This document shows, one piece after another, positions 45,279-54,672 of a stretch of 64,000 nt of DNA (the stretch's first letter is position 1; the number at the start of each line of letters is the position of its first letter). Position numbers and translations under genes: made by a program. The DNA comes from Sulfurimonas sp. (GTDB lineage Bacteria; Campylobacterota; Campylobacteria; Campylobacterales; Sulfurimonadaceae): contig NZ_JALSKT010000010.1 in NCBI RefSeq assembly GCF_026988655.1, forward strand, positions 1-64,000, given 5' to 3'. Under the pieces are notes generated by a model. That model made no database searches. It saw only the letters and a program-made list of their open reading frames with translations, and was not told the DNA's origin.

Positions 45279-46240
45279 CCACCCGTCTCATAAAATGCAC
45301 GGTTAGAGCTTTCATCATCTTCTCCACCCCAGCGGTTTTTCTCAGGTTTTGTACGTACGACTTCTTTTAGCACAGCTGCTGCACCTTTGATGTCCCCACG
45401 TTTAATTGATTCTGCGATACTCATCGCTTCATCAAAATACAAACATGGGATAAGATTTCCCTCCGCTGTCAATCGAATGCGATTACACTGCTTACAAAAA
45501 TCATCACCATAGGGCTCGATAATGCCAAACCTGTAAGCATCTTTCATACGATAATAGTGAGAAGGAGAGCTACCATCAAATCCTTCATCTTCAAACTCAT
45601 ATTTTGTACGTAAAATTTCTAAAAGTTCATCTGACTTGAGTCCAGATATATCTGCTTTAGCAAACTTGTTTTGCATATATTCGATAAAACGCACCGTCAT
45701 GCCACGCTCTTTAGAATATTCTAAAACATCTATGATTTCATCTGCATTCATATTTTTCATTGGAACCATATTTACTTTAACTTTAAGCCCAACTTTTAAT
45801 GCCTCTTCTACACCCTCAAGTACATTTTTAAGTACATCTTTTCCTGCAATAGCCTGTGCCACTTCAGGTTTTAGGGTGTCTATACTTACATTGATACGTT
45901 TTAGTCCTGCATCTTTGAGCCTTTGAGCTGTGCCTTTGAGTAAAAAAGCATTTGTTGTCATTGCAAGATCAATATCTGGGGAATATTCATAAATCATATG
46001 TATAAATTTATCCAAATCCTCACGTAAAAGTGGTTCGCCACCTGTTATACGGATTTTTTTCACACCTTCATCAATCGCGACTTTCATAAACTCAAAAAGT
46101 TCTTCAAAAGTCAATAAGTTTTCTTTTGGAACCCATGAAAAAGGCTTCTCCGGCATACAGTACTGACATCTAAAATTACACCGCTCGGTCACGGATACCC
46201 TTAAATAATCAACTACTCTATCATAGCTATCAATTAGCAT
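45275..46240 (-). CDS. moaA: GTP 3-prime,8-cyclase MoaA
   Basis: A 321-residue radical SAM enzyme starting molybdopterin synthesis from GTP. The N-terminal cluster is CNFRCQYC and the C-terminal one is [20 protein letters not shown]. The end should be GG, and the protein does finish ETGG, the double-glycine tail used in catalysis. It leads the moaA-queE-queD operon. Confidence 0.95.
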   Translation of the reverse strand: MLIDSYDRVVDYLRVSVTERCNFRCQYCMPEKPFSWVPKENLLTFEELFEFMKVAIDEGVKKIRITGGEPLLREDLDKFIHMIYEYSPDIDLAMTTNAFLLKGTAQRLKDAGLKRINVSIDTLKPEVAQAIAGKDVLKNVLEGVEEALKVGLKVKVNMVPMKNMNADEIIDVLEYSKERGMTVRFIEYMQNKFAKADISGLKSDELLEILRTKYEFEDEGFDGSSPSHYYRMKDAYRFGIIEPYGDDFCKQCNRIRLTAEGNLIPCLYFDEAMSIAESIKRGDIKGAAAVLKEVVRTKPEKNRWGGEDDESSNRAFYETGG

Positions 46241-46270
46241 TTTTTATCCTAATATATTTTAATTTTGCCA

Positions 46271-46597
46271 TTATATCTTAATAATTTGAATCTCACCATT
46301 AGGTGTTTTTACAACTTTTAAATGATACTCTTGCCTAGGTTTTGTCTCTAAATGCATCACTGCACTTTGGCGTTCATAGGTTATATAGATATATTTTTTA
46401 CCACTTTGCACAATGATTCTTTCATCTTTTGTATCTAAAACTTTTTCTTCATTGTCAATGTTTATTTTATAAGCACCATCAACTTCAAACGCAGTAGTGA
46501 TACATAAAATACTTTTATCATCTAGAGGAATCATTTTTGTTGTACTACAAGCACTTATAAGCAGCAGACTCAACAAAGCAACAATTTTTTTCATCAT
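46271..46597 (-). CDS. Small lipoprotein
   Basis: A 108-residue protein with a lipobox, LLLISACSTT, so it is probably anchored in a membrane by its Cys. The rest is beta-rich (IIVQSGKKYIYITYERQ). No family recognised. One AAACGCAG repeat lies inside. Confidence 0.7.
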   Translation of the reverse strand: MMKKIVALLSLLLISACSTTKMIPLDDKSILCITTAFEVDGAYKINIDNEEKVLDTKDERIIVQSGKKYIYITYERQSAVMHLETKPRQEYHLKVVKTPNGEIQIIKI

Positions 46598-46646
46598 TAT
46601 AATACTCCTTTATTCCAAATTATACATAATAATCCTATAATCTAGC

Positions 46647-47108
46647 ATGAGATTTAGAAAACTAAAAAAACAGACAAAACAAAAAAGAGAACCACGCGTT
46701 CAAGTCCTTTATGCCTCTTATCCAGATAGAATAAAAGCACTCATCACAGATACATTTATGATTTATGCTCCTATACTATATCTTATTGCCTATGTTATCA
46801 TGGGTGGTAAAGATGCATTTCAATCTTCACAACTAGCTCCCCTAATAGGTGTGACACTTTACGGTCTTATTTATGCTGTCTTACTTGCAAAATTCGGTCA
46901 AACTCCAGGGAAAAAAGCTTACAATATTAAAGTACTAGATGATAAAACATTTGAAAACATCTCTTTTTTAAGAGCTTTCATACGCTTTATTGCATTTTTA
47001 TTTTCGGCAACTATTTTGTTTGGTCTTTTAACACCATTTTACAGAAAAGATAAAAAAGCTTTACACGACATAATATGTAATACAGTTGAAATTCAGATTA
47101 AAGATTAA
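46647..47108 (+). CDS. RDD-family membrane protein
   Basis: A 153-residue protein of the RDD family. It has RIKALITDTFMIYAPILY, an RDD-like opening in which the motif is altered, then FGQTPGKKAYNIKVLD and SFLRAFIRF, with about three spans. Some RDD proteins are Na+/H+ antiporters, but most are uncharacterised. A hairpin follows. Confidence 0.8.
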   Translation: MRFRKLKKQTKQKREPRVQVLYASYPDRIKALITDTFMIYAPILYLIAYVIMGGKDAFQSSQLAPLIGVTLYGLIYAVLLAKFGQTPGKKAYNIKVLDDKTFENISFLRAFIRFIAFLFSATILFGLLTPFYRKDKKALHDIICNTVEIQIKD

Positions 47109-47135
47109 TTTTTATGAAGTAATTTCGAGGGAAGG

Positions 47136-47161
47136 ATAAGGTGAGCTACTGCTCACCTTAT
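47136..47161. terminator. Bidirectional hairpin between RDD gene and petC
   Basis: ATAAGGTGAGC and its complement form a perfect 11-bp stem around TACT between convergent genes. Confidence 0.75.
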
Positions 47162-47174
47162 GATGTAGGATAGA

Positions 47175-48116
47175 CTAGTGTAAATCTTTCCACACTTCTT
47201 TTTTCCATAGAAGAGCAAAGATCGCAAATATTATAATGTAGATCATTACATTTTTTCCAACTTCTTCACGTTCGTGACGTTTTGAATCACCAACATCTTC
47301 TAAATGTTCAATAACTTTCTCAGCAGCTTCTGCATTCACACCAACACGAGGCATTGCAGTCCCTTTAAGGTAGTTTTGAGGGTTTTCAACAAATGTTTCT
47401 ATATAGTGAGCACCACGTGAACGAATATACATACTCAAATCTGGTGGTAATGTACCCATATATTTAGCAAGAGAATCTTGGTAATCTAACACTTGTGTAT
47501 CAAAAGCCAACTCATCTTGTTTTTTCTTAAATGCTGGTTTCTCACCAATTTGTGTCCATTTTTCATAATGCATAGCATGACATCTACCACAAGCAAGTTC
47601 AAATGTCATTTTAGGAGTTAACTCTTCACCTTTTACTGCGATAGATTGTAAGTAAGCAACCATGTCTGCTACTTCTTGGTCCATATCTCCGCCTGCACCA
47701 TAAAATTGAGGCATTGGATGCATTTGACCTTTTGCTGGATCAAATTTATGCTCTACCATTAAGGCATGTGCCGGATTCTTGATAAGATTTCCTAAAAATT
47801 TTGCATCATATACAGAACCAGCATTTGATAAATCTGGTGGGTTTACACCATAAGACGCAGCTGCAGTAACAGCATCCATAGGAGCTGGCATACCTGCCAC
47901 TTTAATACCATGACAACCAGTACAAGCACCAGCTCCCATCACTAAATCTTTCCCACGAGTTGCATCGCCTTTTTTTGTCAATGCAGGTAAATCTGCATAC
48001 GCAAAACCTTCACTCTCGTAATGCTTATGCATTTGAGAATGAGCAAAAGGCTCAACCAAATAGTAAGTTACAAGAGTAAAAACAGTCACTACTACTAATA
48101 TAAATAATTCTTTCAT
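47175..48116 (-). CDS. petC: Dihaem cytochrome c1 of the bc1 complex
   Basis: A 313-residue cytochrome with two haem c sites, CTGCHG and CGRCHA. It has an N-terminal span and a C-terminal anchor near 290-310. This two-haem form is characteristic of epsilonproteobacterial bc complexes, in place of the monohaem c1. It passes electrons from the Rieske protein to a soluble cytochrome. It follows petB by ten bases. Confidence 0.93.
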   Translation of the reverse strand: MKELFILVVVTVFTLVTYYLVEPFAHSQMHKHYESEGFAYADLPALTKKGDATRGKDLVMGAGACTGCHGIKVAGMPAPMDAVTAAASYGVNPPDLSNAGSVYDAKFLGNLIKNPAHALMVEHKFDPAKGQMHPMPQFYGAGGDMDQEVADMVAYLQSIAVKGEELTPKMTFELACGRCHAMHYEKWTQIGEKPAFKKKQDELAFDTQVLDYQDSLAKYMGTLPPDLSMYIRSRGAHYIETFVENPQNYLKGTAMPRVGVNAEAAEKVIEHLEDVGDSKRHEREEVGKNVMIYIIIFAIFALLWKKEVWKDLH

Positions 48117-48126
48117 TTTTTACTCC

Positions 48127-49341
48127 TTAAGCTTTTTTTTCAAACATAGTGATAAACGGAAGTGCAATCCATAAACCAATAAACGTTAATGCTGCATAAA
48201 ATCCGATAGTTCCAAACGGCTCAACAGGTGGTACTTTACCCATTGCAGTTAGGATTATCATATCAATCAACATTGCCCAGAACCAGTATTTAAACAAACC
48301 ACGACGAGATGCAGGTACTGCGTTTGGACTTCTATCTAAAAATGGTAATAAGAAAAAGATCACTTGAGCAAATGCAAAAGCAATAAGTCCAACATTTGTA
48401 GAGAATGGACGTAAAATTTCATAAGACCATAAGAAATACCACTCAGGATAAATATGTGTAGGCGTCTTCAAACCATTTGCAGGGTCAAAGTTAACCGGAT
48501 CCATTGCGAAATCATAATGAAAAAAGACAAGATAGAAAAAGAAAATAAGGTAAATTCCAACAACCATCATATCTTTAGACATAAAGTCATTCACAAAAGC
48601 AATAACTTTTGAGCTTCTTTTGTCCCCAGCTTTATATTTTGCAGCTTCAGCTTCAAAATCAATCTCTTCACCATCTTGGTTGTTAACATGAGGGATACGA
48701 AGTGCACCAAAATGTAAACCAATAAGACCAATAATTGCTAAAGGAATAAGTAATACATGAAGCATAAAGAAACGATTTAAGAATGCTTGTGCAGGAACAT
48801 AATCCCCACGAATCCATTCAACTAATCCATCTGCATGCAGTGAACCACCAGCAAAAAGGTTTGTGATAACCATACCAGCCCAATAAGACATTTGTCCCCA
48901 TGGAAGCATATAACCTGAAAATGCTTCTGCTGAGAATGCAACAAAAAGAAGCATACCAGAGATCCAAATCATCTCACGTCCCTTTTTGTAAGAACCATAA
49001 TATATACCAGTAAACATGTGGATATATATGATTAAGAAAACAACAGATGCCGCAACACCATGTACATGTCTCCATAACCAACCATAACCAACTTCTTGCA
49101 TAATAGTATAGTTAACACTATCAAATGCAAGGTCTACATTTGGTTGATAATACATCAATAAAAATATTCCAGAAACAAGTAAAAGAGCGAAAGTAATAGC
49201 TAAAACCATACCCATTGCCCATAAAAAATTTATGTTTTTTGGAATCCAATATTCTGTAGCCAAAACACGACGGAGCGTATCAACAGCAAGGCGTTGATTT
49301 AACCAGTCGTGAAGGCTTGTTGCTTTTGTAAAATGTGCCAT
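48127..49341 (-). CDS. petB: Cytochrome b of the bc1 complex
   Basis: A 404-residue integral membrane protein with about eight spans. Haem-binding histidines lie in RHVHGVAASVVFLIIYIHMF and in HVLLIPLAIIGLIGLHF. The quinol-site motif PEWYFL is present. It oxidises quinol (menaquinone in this group) and drives proton translocation. It sits between petA and petC in the operon. Confidence 0.96.
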   Translation of the reverse strand: MAHFTKATSLHDWLNQRLAVDTLRRVLATEYWIPKNINFLWAMGMVLAITFALLLVSGIFLLMYYQPNVDLAFDSVNYTIMQEVGYGWLWRHVHGVAASVVFLIIYIHMFTGIYYGSYKKGREMIWISGMLLFVAFSAEAFSGYMLPWGQMSYWAGMVITNLFAGGSLHADGLVEWIRGDYVPAQAFLNRFFMLHVLLIPLAIIGLIGLHFGALRIPHVNNQDGEEIDFEAEAAKYKAGDKRSSKVIAFVNDFMSKDMMVVGIYLIFFFYLVFFHYDFAMDPVNFDPANGLKTPTHIYPEWYFLWSYEILRPFSTNVGLIAFAFAQVIFFLLPFLDRSPNAVPASRRGLFKYWFWAMLIDMIILTAMGKVPPVEPFGTIGFYAALTFIGLWIALPFITMFEKKA

Positions 49342-49353
49342 TTATTTTCCTTA

Positions 49354-49884
49354 TTAAAGCGTTACGCCAGTTTCTTTCATCTTTTTATATTCAGGACCTT
49401 CTTCGCCTAAGACCAGTTTATTTCCATCTACTTTAAAAGGAGGAATATCTAGTCCACGTGGTGGCGGAGCTTTTGTCACTTCTCCTGTAAAATCATACAT
49501 ACCACCATGACATGCACAAAGGAATGACTCTTCATCAGAGTTGTATCCTGGAATACATCCAAGATGTGTACACAATCCAATACAAACCATAAAATAAGAA
49601 TCACCAACTTTAATAAGTCTCTCAATATCTTTAGGATTTGCCTCTGCTTTTTCAGCCATTGTTTTTGTCTGTTTTAAAACAAAAATTGGCTTTCCTCTCC
49701 ATTTTTCTGTAATCAACTCATTGTCTTTATATGCAGACATATCAAGAGTCGTGAAACCTGCTGCTTTTACACTTGGTAAAGGGTCCCAGCTTCTTTTCAT
49801 TGCATATAATGCACCGACAGCACCGACACCTGCAACAGCACCAAATGCTTTACCCATAAAACCTCTACGGCTACTATTTTTCAT
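49354..49884 (-). CDS. petA: Rieske iron-sulfur protein
   Basis: A 176-residue subunit. The N-terminus carries a twin-arginine-like signal (SSRRGFMGKAF) that also anchors it. The [2Fe-2S] site is CTHLGC and CACHGG, with the disulfide pattern of bc1 Rieske proteins. It is the first gene of petABC. Confidence 0.95.
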   Translation of the reverse strand: MKNSSRRGFMGKAFGAVAGVGAVGALYAMKRSWDPLPSVKAAGFTTLDMSAYKDNELITEKWRGKPIFVLKQTKTMAEKAEANPKDIERLIKVGDSYFMVCIGLCTHLGCIPGYNSDEESFLCACHGGMYDFTGEVTKAPPPRGLDIPPFKVDGNKLVLGEEGPEYKKMKETGVTL

Positions 49885-49942
49885 TGTTTCTCACTTTTGT
49901 GAATTTTCAGCCCTTATTATATACTAAATAAGTTTTAATTAA

Positions 49943-50809
49943 TTATAAATTTAAGTTTTCTTTTATAAAGTGAGTGATTTTGTAACTATTTTGTTCTATT
50001 TTTGCATAAGCTACCGTGTCAATATTTCTAATTAACTCATGTAGCTTTTTTTTATCATAATCAAAAATCATTGGAATACCCAATCTCTCAAATAAAGAAT
50101 GAAAATCTCTTGTATAATCTTCTCTTTGAAAGTAGATTGGTTTACCCCCTGAAGCAAGAGAATCTAAAACAGCTTGAGGAGAAGCAGTAATAACAATTTT
50201 ACTGCTTGTTATCATTGCATCATACTCTTCAAATTCAAAATGTTGAGGAAATTTTTTCATAAGCATACTTTCATAATCTAAAAAGTAATAAAATCCAAGT
50301 TGCAGTTGCGGATTTAAATCTTCGATAAATTCAAAATGCTTTTCTAAATCTTTTTCATAATCATCATCACCAAAAAAGTAGGAAATTTCTACACTTTTTT
50401 CAAATTCTTTAAAATACTTCTCATGAACAGGAAGACAGTTACAGATACCCTCACCATTCAAATATGGTGAAAGCAAAGCTTCATTTTCTGCTTTTACATC
50501 ATTTTTATCATCACTGATACGAATGAATTTTGAAAAATAGTTTCTCATATCTTCAAGCATAACTGGATTTGCTTCAACGGAGTCGAAAATGAGTTTATCC
50601 CCATTATGCGCAATTTGAGGAATATTTCTCACCACATCAAGTCCGACACTTTTTTCAATTCCAAAATCACGAGCCACTTGCGCAATGCGATAGTCACTTG
50701 TTAAAAGCGTAATATCTTCATTTTGAATGGCATTCAAGATAGCCACACTGCGACGAAATCTATCAAGTCCTATTCTGTGCCCAGTGTGTACATAATAAAA
50801 AGTACGCAT
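49943..50809 (-). CDS. Glycosyltransferase-like hypothetical protein
   Basis: A 288-residue cytoplasmic protein. The N-terminus [20 protein letters not shown] and the later SSKIVITASPQAVLDSLASGGKPIYF recall the two-domain fold of PseG and GT28-type proteins. I could not place it in a named family. It shares one base with the mnmG stop, so is likely co-transcribed with it. Confidence 0.55.
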   Translation of the reverse strand: MRTFYYVHTGHRIGLDRFRRSVAILNAIQNEDITLLTSDYRIAQVARDFGIEKSVGLDVVRNIPQIAHNGDKLIFDSVEANPVMLEDMRNYFSKFIRISDDKNDVKAENEALLSPYLNGEGICNCLPVHEKYFKEFEKSVEISYFFGDDDYEKDLEKHFEFIEDLNPQLQLGFYYFLDYESMLMKKFPQHFEFEEYDAMITSSKIVITASPQAVLDSLASGGKPIYFQREDYTRDFHSLFERLGIPMIFDYDKKKLHELIRNIDTVAYAKIEQNSYKITHFIKENLNL

Positions 50810-52683
50810 TACTTTCTCTTAGCCATTTTAATATATATATGCAGTATTTCTATAGCAGCAGGTGTAATCCCGCTGATATTCATCGCTGCTTGTAAGGTTG
50901 GTGGATTAAACTCTGCTAATTTCTCTTGAATTTCATTACTCAGACCACTTACAATTGAAAAGTCAAAACCTTCTGGGATAGCAATTTTGAGATATTTTTT
51001 CATACGCTCTATCTCTAAACTTTGCTTCTCAACATAACGTGCATACTTTCCTTCGACTAATATTTCTTCTTTTATATAATCATCATATTTGTCAAGCTCA
51101 GGCATGATAGTTATCATTTTTTGCACATCAAAAGTTTTACGCGCTACAAGCTGCTGTGCCGTTGAGACATCTTTGAGCGGTTGTTCGTCCATAGATTCCA
51201 ACAAAGCATTAAACTCTTTATTTGGGGTAAATTTTGTCTCTTCTAAAAGTAGTGCTCCGGCTTGAATCTGCTCTGCTTTTAATTTTATTTTTTCATACTG
51301 TTCATCCGAGATAAGACCTAGCTCATGTCCATAATGTCCGAGTCTTACATCCGCTGACTCTTCACGAAGAAGGAGTCGGTACTCTGCACGTGATGTAAAC
51401 ATTCGATAGGGTTCATTTGTTCCTTTTGTAACAAGATCATCAATAAGAACACCGATGTAAGCTTCATCTCGACGAAGGATTAAAGGCTCTTTTCCTTGAA
51501 GTGAAAGCACTGCGTTTATACCTGCCATAATTCCCTGTGCGGCAGCTTCTTCGTATCCAGTCGTTCCATTTATCTGACCAGCTAAATAGAGACCTTTGAT
51601 CTTTTTCGTCTCTAAAGTATGTTTTAATTCACGGGGATCCACAAAATCATACTCTATCGCATATCCATAACGAACAATTTTTGCATCTTCCATTCCTTTT
51701 ACAGAGTGAATCATCTCTCTTTGCACTTCTGGTGGCAAAGAAGTACTCAATCCATTAACATATATTTCAGTGTTGTCCATCGTTTGTGGCTCTAAAAAAA
51801 GATGATGTCTCTCTTTGTCAGGAAACTTGTCTATTTTATCTTCAATAGAGGGACAATATCTTGGACTTTTTCCTGCAATTTGTCCAGTAAAAAGCGGTGC
51901 TCTATAAAAATTACTCTCTATAATACTATGCGTATCTGGATTTGTATAAGCGATATAACAAGGTAGCTGTTTTTTTGTTTTTCTAAATTCTTCACGATTT
52001 GTTCGAAAACTAAATGGATTTGGTAGAGCATCTCCATCTTGTTCTTCCATCACAGAAAAATCAATCGTTGAGCTATCAATCCGTGCACAAGTACCTGTTT
52101 TAAGACGTGCCATGTTAAGACCAGCATCATTTTTAAGTGAAGCACTCAGCCCTACACTTCTTTGTTCTCCATATCTTCCAGCCTCTTGTTGCACTTCACC
52201 TACATGAATAATTCCATTTAAAAATGTTCCTGAAGTGATGATGACTTTTTTTGCTCTATACTCATTTAAAAGCGTTGTTACAACACCTCGTACTTCATTG
52301 TTTTCAATAATTAATGACTCAACAGTATCTTGCGCTAAATCTAAATTTGGCGTATTTAAAATAACATTTCTAGCAATAACACGATATCTATCCATGTCAA
52401 TCTGTGCGCGGCTTCCACGAACGGCAGGACCTTTTGTTTGATTAAGGATGCGAAATTGGATTCCGGCCTCATCTGTGATAAGTCCCATCTCTCCACCAAG
52501 TGCATCAAGCTCACGAACTAAATGCCCTTTTGCAAGCCCACCTATTGCAGGATTACAGCTTGTAGCACCAACATTTTCTGCGAGCATTGAGATCAACAAG
52601 GTTTTTTTACCCATTCTTGCGGCAGCTAAGGAGGCTTCAACGCCTGCATGACCGCCACCAACTACTATTACATCATAATTCAT
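50809..52683 (-). CDS. mnmG: tRNA uridine-5-carboxymethylaminomethyl enzyme MnmG
   Basis: A 624-residue FAD protein that with MnmE modifies the wobble uridine of tRNAs. The dinucleotide motif [23 protein letters not shown] opens the protein, and [12 protein letters not shown] and [12 protein letters not shown] are family hallmarks. The Cys-containing tail [17 protein letters not shown] is also present. MnmD further down (56.4 kb) acts in the same wobble pathway. Confidence 0.96.
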   Translation of the reverse strand: MNYDVIVVGGGHAGVEASLAAARMGKKTLLISMLAENVGATSCNPAIGGLAKGHLVRELDALGGEMGLITDEAGIQFRILNQTKGPAVRGSRAQIDMDRYRVIARNVILNTPNLDLAQDTVESLIIENNEVRGVVTTLLNEYRAKKVIITSGTFLNGIIHVGEVQQEAGRYGEQRSVGLSASLKNDAGLNMARLKTGTCARIDSSTIDFSVMEEQDGDALPNPFSFRTNREEFRKTKKQLPCYIAYTNPDTHSIIESNFYRAPLFTGQIAGKSPRYCPSIEDKIDKFPDKERHHLFLEPQTMDNTEIYVNGLSTSLPPEVQREMIHSVKGMEDAKIVRYGYAIEYDFVDPRELKHTLETKKIKGLYLAGQINGTTGYEEAAAQGIMAGINAVLSLQGKEPLILRRDEAYIGVLIDDLVTKGTNEPYRMFTSRAEYRLLLREESADVRLGHYGHELGLISDEQYEKIKLKAEQIQAGALLLEETKFTPNKEFNALLESMDEQPLKDVSTAQQLVARKTFDVQKMITIMPELDKYDDYIKEEILVEGKYARYVEKQSLEIERMKKYLKIAIPEGFDFSIVSGLSNEIQEKLAEFNPPTLQAAMNISGITPAAIEILHIYIKMAKRK

Positions 52684-52704
52684 TTAAAAATCCATTTTAT
52701 TATC

Positions 52705-52976
52705 TTAAAGTGTTTGATCACAAAATATACCATCAGCAGCAATAAAAAAAGTATTCTAGTGCTAGACAGATTTTCGCAGAACTAGCAGGGCTAATTCAAG
52801 GAAATCTAACGACGCAATAGGATACTTTTTTTATCGCCCACAGGGAAACCTAAAAAGACAACTACTGACTGCGTTAAAAGCACTTGAAGCTACTAGTAGC
52901 TCCTGCGTACTTTTGCCTTGCATTAGTCATCTTTTTATGTTTCTGCTGTTAGTATACTCTTTGATCAAACACTTAA
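52705..52976. repeat. Large imperfect palindromic (foldback/MITE-like) element
   Basis: This fills most of the 358-bp gap between mnmG and the next gene. Outer arms of about 45 bp (52705-52750 and 52931-52976) share TGTTTGATCA and most other bases in inverted orientation. Resemblance continues inward, for example CTAGTGCTAGACA against CTAATGCAAGGCA, to a CCCACAGGG centre near 52838. Each half also forms its own double-stem hairpin. No transposase is encoded. It may be a non-autonomous mobile element or an RNA-forming repeat. Confidence 0.7.
52751..52833 (+). ncRNA. Possible structured RNA within the foldback element
   Basis: GTATTCTA (52751) pairs with TAGGATAC (52818-52825), and inside it AGATTTTC pairs with GGAAATCT. 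Each is an 8-bp stem containing one G-U pair that exists only in plus-strand RNA. The closing stem is followed by TTTTTTT, like an intrinsic terminator. No promoter or known family is recognised. Confidence 0.35.
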
Positions 52977-53041
52977 TGCGAATTTTATCATTTTTCAGTA
53001 TCATTTGCATAATATATAGGAAATTAATTAAGGTTTTTAAT

Positions 53042-53245
53042 ATGAGTGCAGAACTATTTAAAGATTATGTACCTGAGATACTTGAATATGACCCTAAAGT
53101 TGATGGAAGTTATGAACATAAAATTCGAGACGAACATCTCAGTACAAAAGAAAAACTACTCGAAAAAATCAGAAAAGCAAAAGCTGCTGCAAAAGGGAAC
53201 CAAACAACCTACAGACAGCCGATTCGTACGGAGAATGAAAGATAA
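53042..53245 (+). CDS. Small charged hypothetical protein
   Basis: 67 residues from the ATG at 53042 (MSAELFKDYVPEILEYD), with AAGG upstream. The longer track version from 52913 would read through the palindromic element and lacks a ribosome-binding site. The protein is Lys/Glu-rich and helical (KEKLLEKIRKAKAAAKG). Its TAA overlaps the ATG of the Sel1 gene, so the two are coupled. No family recognised. Confidence 0.65.
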   Translation: MSAELFKDYVPEILEYDPKVDGSYEHKIRDEHLSTKEKLLEKIRKAKAAAKGNQTTYRQPIRTENER

Positions 53246-53931
53246 TGATAGAAAAAGCAAACAAAGCTTATAACGATGGTGATTACGAAACAGCATACAA
53301 ACTCTACACAGAATTAGCCAAAGAAGGAAATGCAGATGCACAAACTTCTCTAGGTTATATGCACCAAATGGCTCAAGGCTGTGAGAAAGATGAAGCAAAA
53401 ACACTAGAGTTATACACAAAAGCGGCTGAAGCGAAACAGCCTTACGCACTTTTTAACCTTGCTATTCTTTATGAAAATGGCATTGGTGGCGTTGCGCATG
53501 ATATGTTTAAAGCACATGAGCTACACATGGAAGCGGCAACAAGAGGCGTTCCCCCTGCAATGTATGAAGTAGCCCTTATGTTAGAGCGTGGGCTTGGTTG
53601 TATGCAAAACTATTCTGAAGCTGCCTTTTGGTACGAAGAAGCTGCTAAACGCGGTCATCTACAAGCTTTTAACAATCTTGGTGCACTCTATAAAGAGGGG
53701 CATGGTGTAACACAAAATGATGCTAGATGTTTTACCTGCTTTAAGCGTGCTGCTGATGGTGGATTAGCTGAGGGTCTTTACAACCTCGGTCTCTTGTATG
53801 ACCAAGGTATTGGCTGTGAAATGGACAATGATAAAGCACTTGATTTATGTAGAAAAGCCGCTTATAAAGGACATGCTAAAGCTAAAGAGATTATCAAAGG
53901 CTTACAAGAAGATGGAAAAATTGTCTTTTGA
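53245..53931 (+). CDS. Sel1-like tetratricopeptide repeat protein
   Basis: A 228-residue protein made of about six Sel1 repeats, each like AYNDGDYETAYKLYTELA or YNLGLLYDQGIGCEMD. No signal peptide is visible, so it is cytoplasmic. Sel1 proteins are scaffolds; in Helicobacter some secreted ones are Cys-rich (Hcp). Partner unknown. Confidence 0.85.
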   Translation: MIEKANKAYNDGDYETAYKLYTELAKEGNADAQTSLGYMHQMAQGCEKDEAKTLELYTKAAEAKQPYALFNLAILYENGIGGVAHDMFKAHELHMEAATRGVPPAMYEVALMLERGLGCMQNYSEAAFWYEEAAKRGHLQAFNNLGALYKEGHGVTQNDARCFTCFKRAADGGLAEGLYNLGLLYDQGIGCEMDNDKALDLCRKAAYKGHAKAKEIIKGLQEDGKIVF

Positions 53932-53998
53932 TTTTTTGATACGCTAGCCACTAAGGCACTAAAGCTAGCCTCTAATGAGGCAGAGGAGAAATAGATAT

Positions 53999-54613
53999 AT
54001 GTTTACTGGTTTAATTAGAGAAGTTGCTACTGTAAAAAGTTTTGTAGGCTCGACTCTAACCATCAAAGCAAAATACAAAGCAAATCTTGGTGACTCTATC
54101 GCTATTAATGGGGCATGCCTAACTATAGTAAAGGTAAATCCGGATGGTTTTGCAGTTGAACTCTCCCCTGAGAGTCAAAAACTCTTGGCAATACAAAACT
54201 ATAAAAACGAAGTTCATATCGAACCAGCAATGACTATGGGTGAGCGTTTTGAAGGGCATATCGTTCAAGGGCATATTGACACTATAGGGACAATTAAAGA
54301 GATAAAAAACAATGGCAACTCTTATGATATTTTTGTCACAGTCGATAAGCAGTTTATCCCTTACATTGTGCCCAAAGGTTCTATCACCATAGATGGTGTC
54401 AGCCTGACCGTAAACGATGTAGGTGCAGCAGAGTTTCGTCTCACAATTATCCCGCATACGATGAAAGAGACACTCTTTAAAAACTACAAAAAAGGCTCAA
54501 AAGTCAATGTAGAAACAGATATGTTTGCTCGCTATGTCGCGCACATCATCAAACATCAAAAATCAACTTCGCTCTCTTGGGATGAAGTCGATGCAATAAA
54601 CGCAAGTTTCTAG
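53999..54613 (+). CDS. ribE: Riboflavin synthase alpha subunit
   Basis: A 204-residue enzyme from the ATG at 53999 (MFTGLIREVATV), preceded by GAGGAG. The start at 53975 in the track adds a non-family segment. Two lumazine-binding repeats contain MFTGLI, NGACLTI and GHIVQGHIDTIG, then TIDGVSLTVNDV. It dismutates dimethyl-ribityl-lumazine to riboflavin. recQ begins within 60 bp. Confidence 0.95.
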   Translation: MFTGLIREVATVKSFVGSTLTIKAKYKANLGDSIAINGACLTIVKVNPDGFAVELSPESQKLLAIQNYKNEVHIEPAMTMGERFEGHIVQGHIDTIGTIKEIKNNGNSYDIFVTVDKQFIPYIVPKGSITIDGVSLTVNDVGAAEFRLTIIPHTMKETLFKNYKKGSKVNVETDMFARYVAHIIKHQKSTSLSWDEVDAINASF

Positions 54614-54672
54614 GCAAAATCATAAAAAATCAAGTACTCAAAGACATCTTTGGACACAATAACTTCCGCTCT

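Noticed and set aside
52913-53041. N-terminal extension of the small gene at 53042
   Set aside because: It would translate the end of the palindromic element, is hydrophobic and lacks a ribosome-binding site; the ATG at 53042 has AAGG upstream.
53941-53998. FMN riboswitch or tRNA upstream of ribE
   Set aside because: The 58-bp stretch has a GCTAGCC direct repeat and a small CCTC/GAGG hairpin, but is too short and lacks FMN-aptamer or tRNA landmarks.
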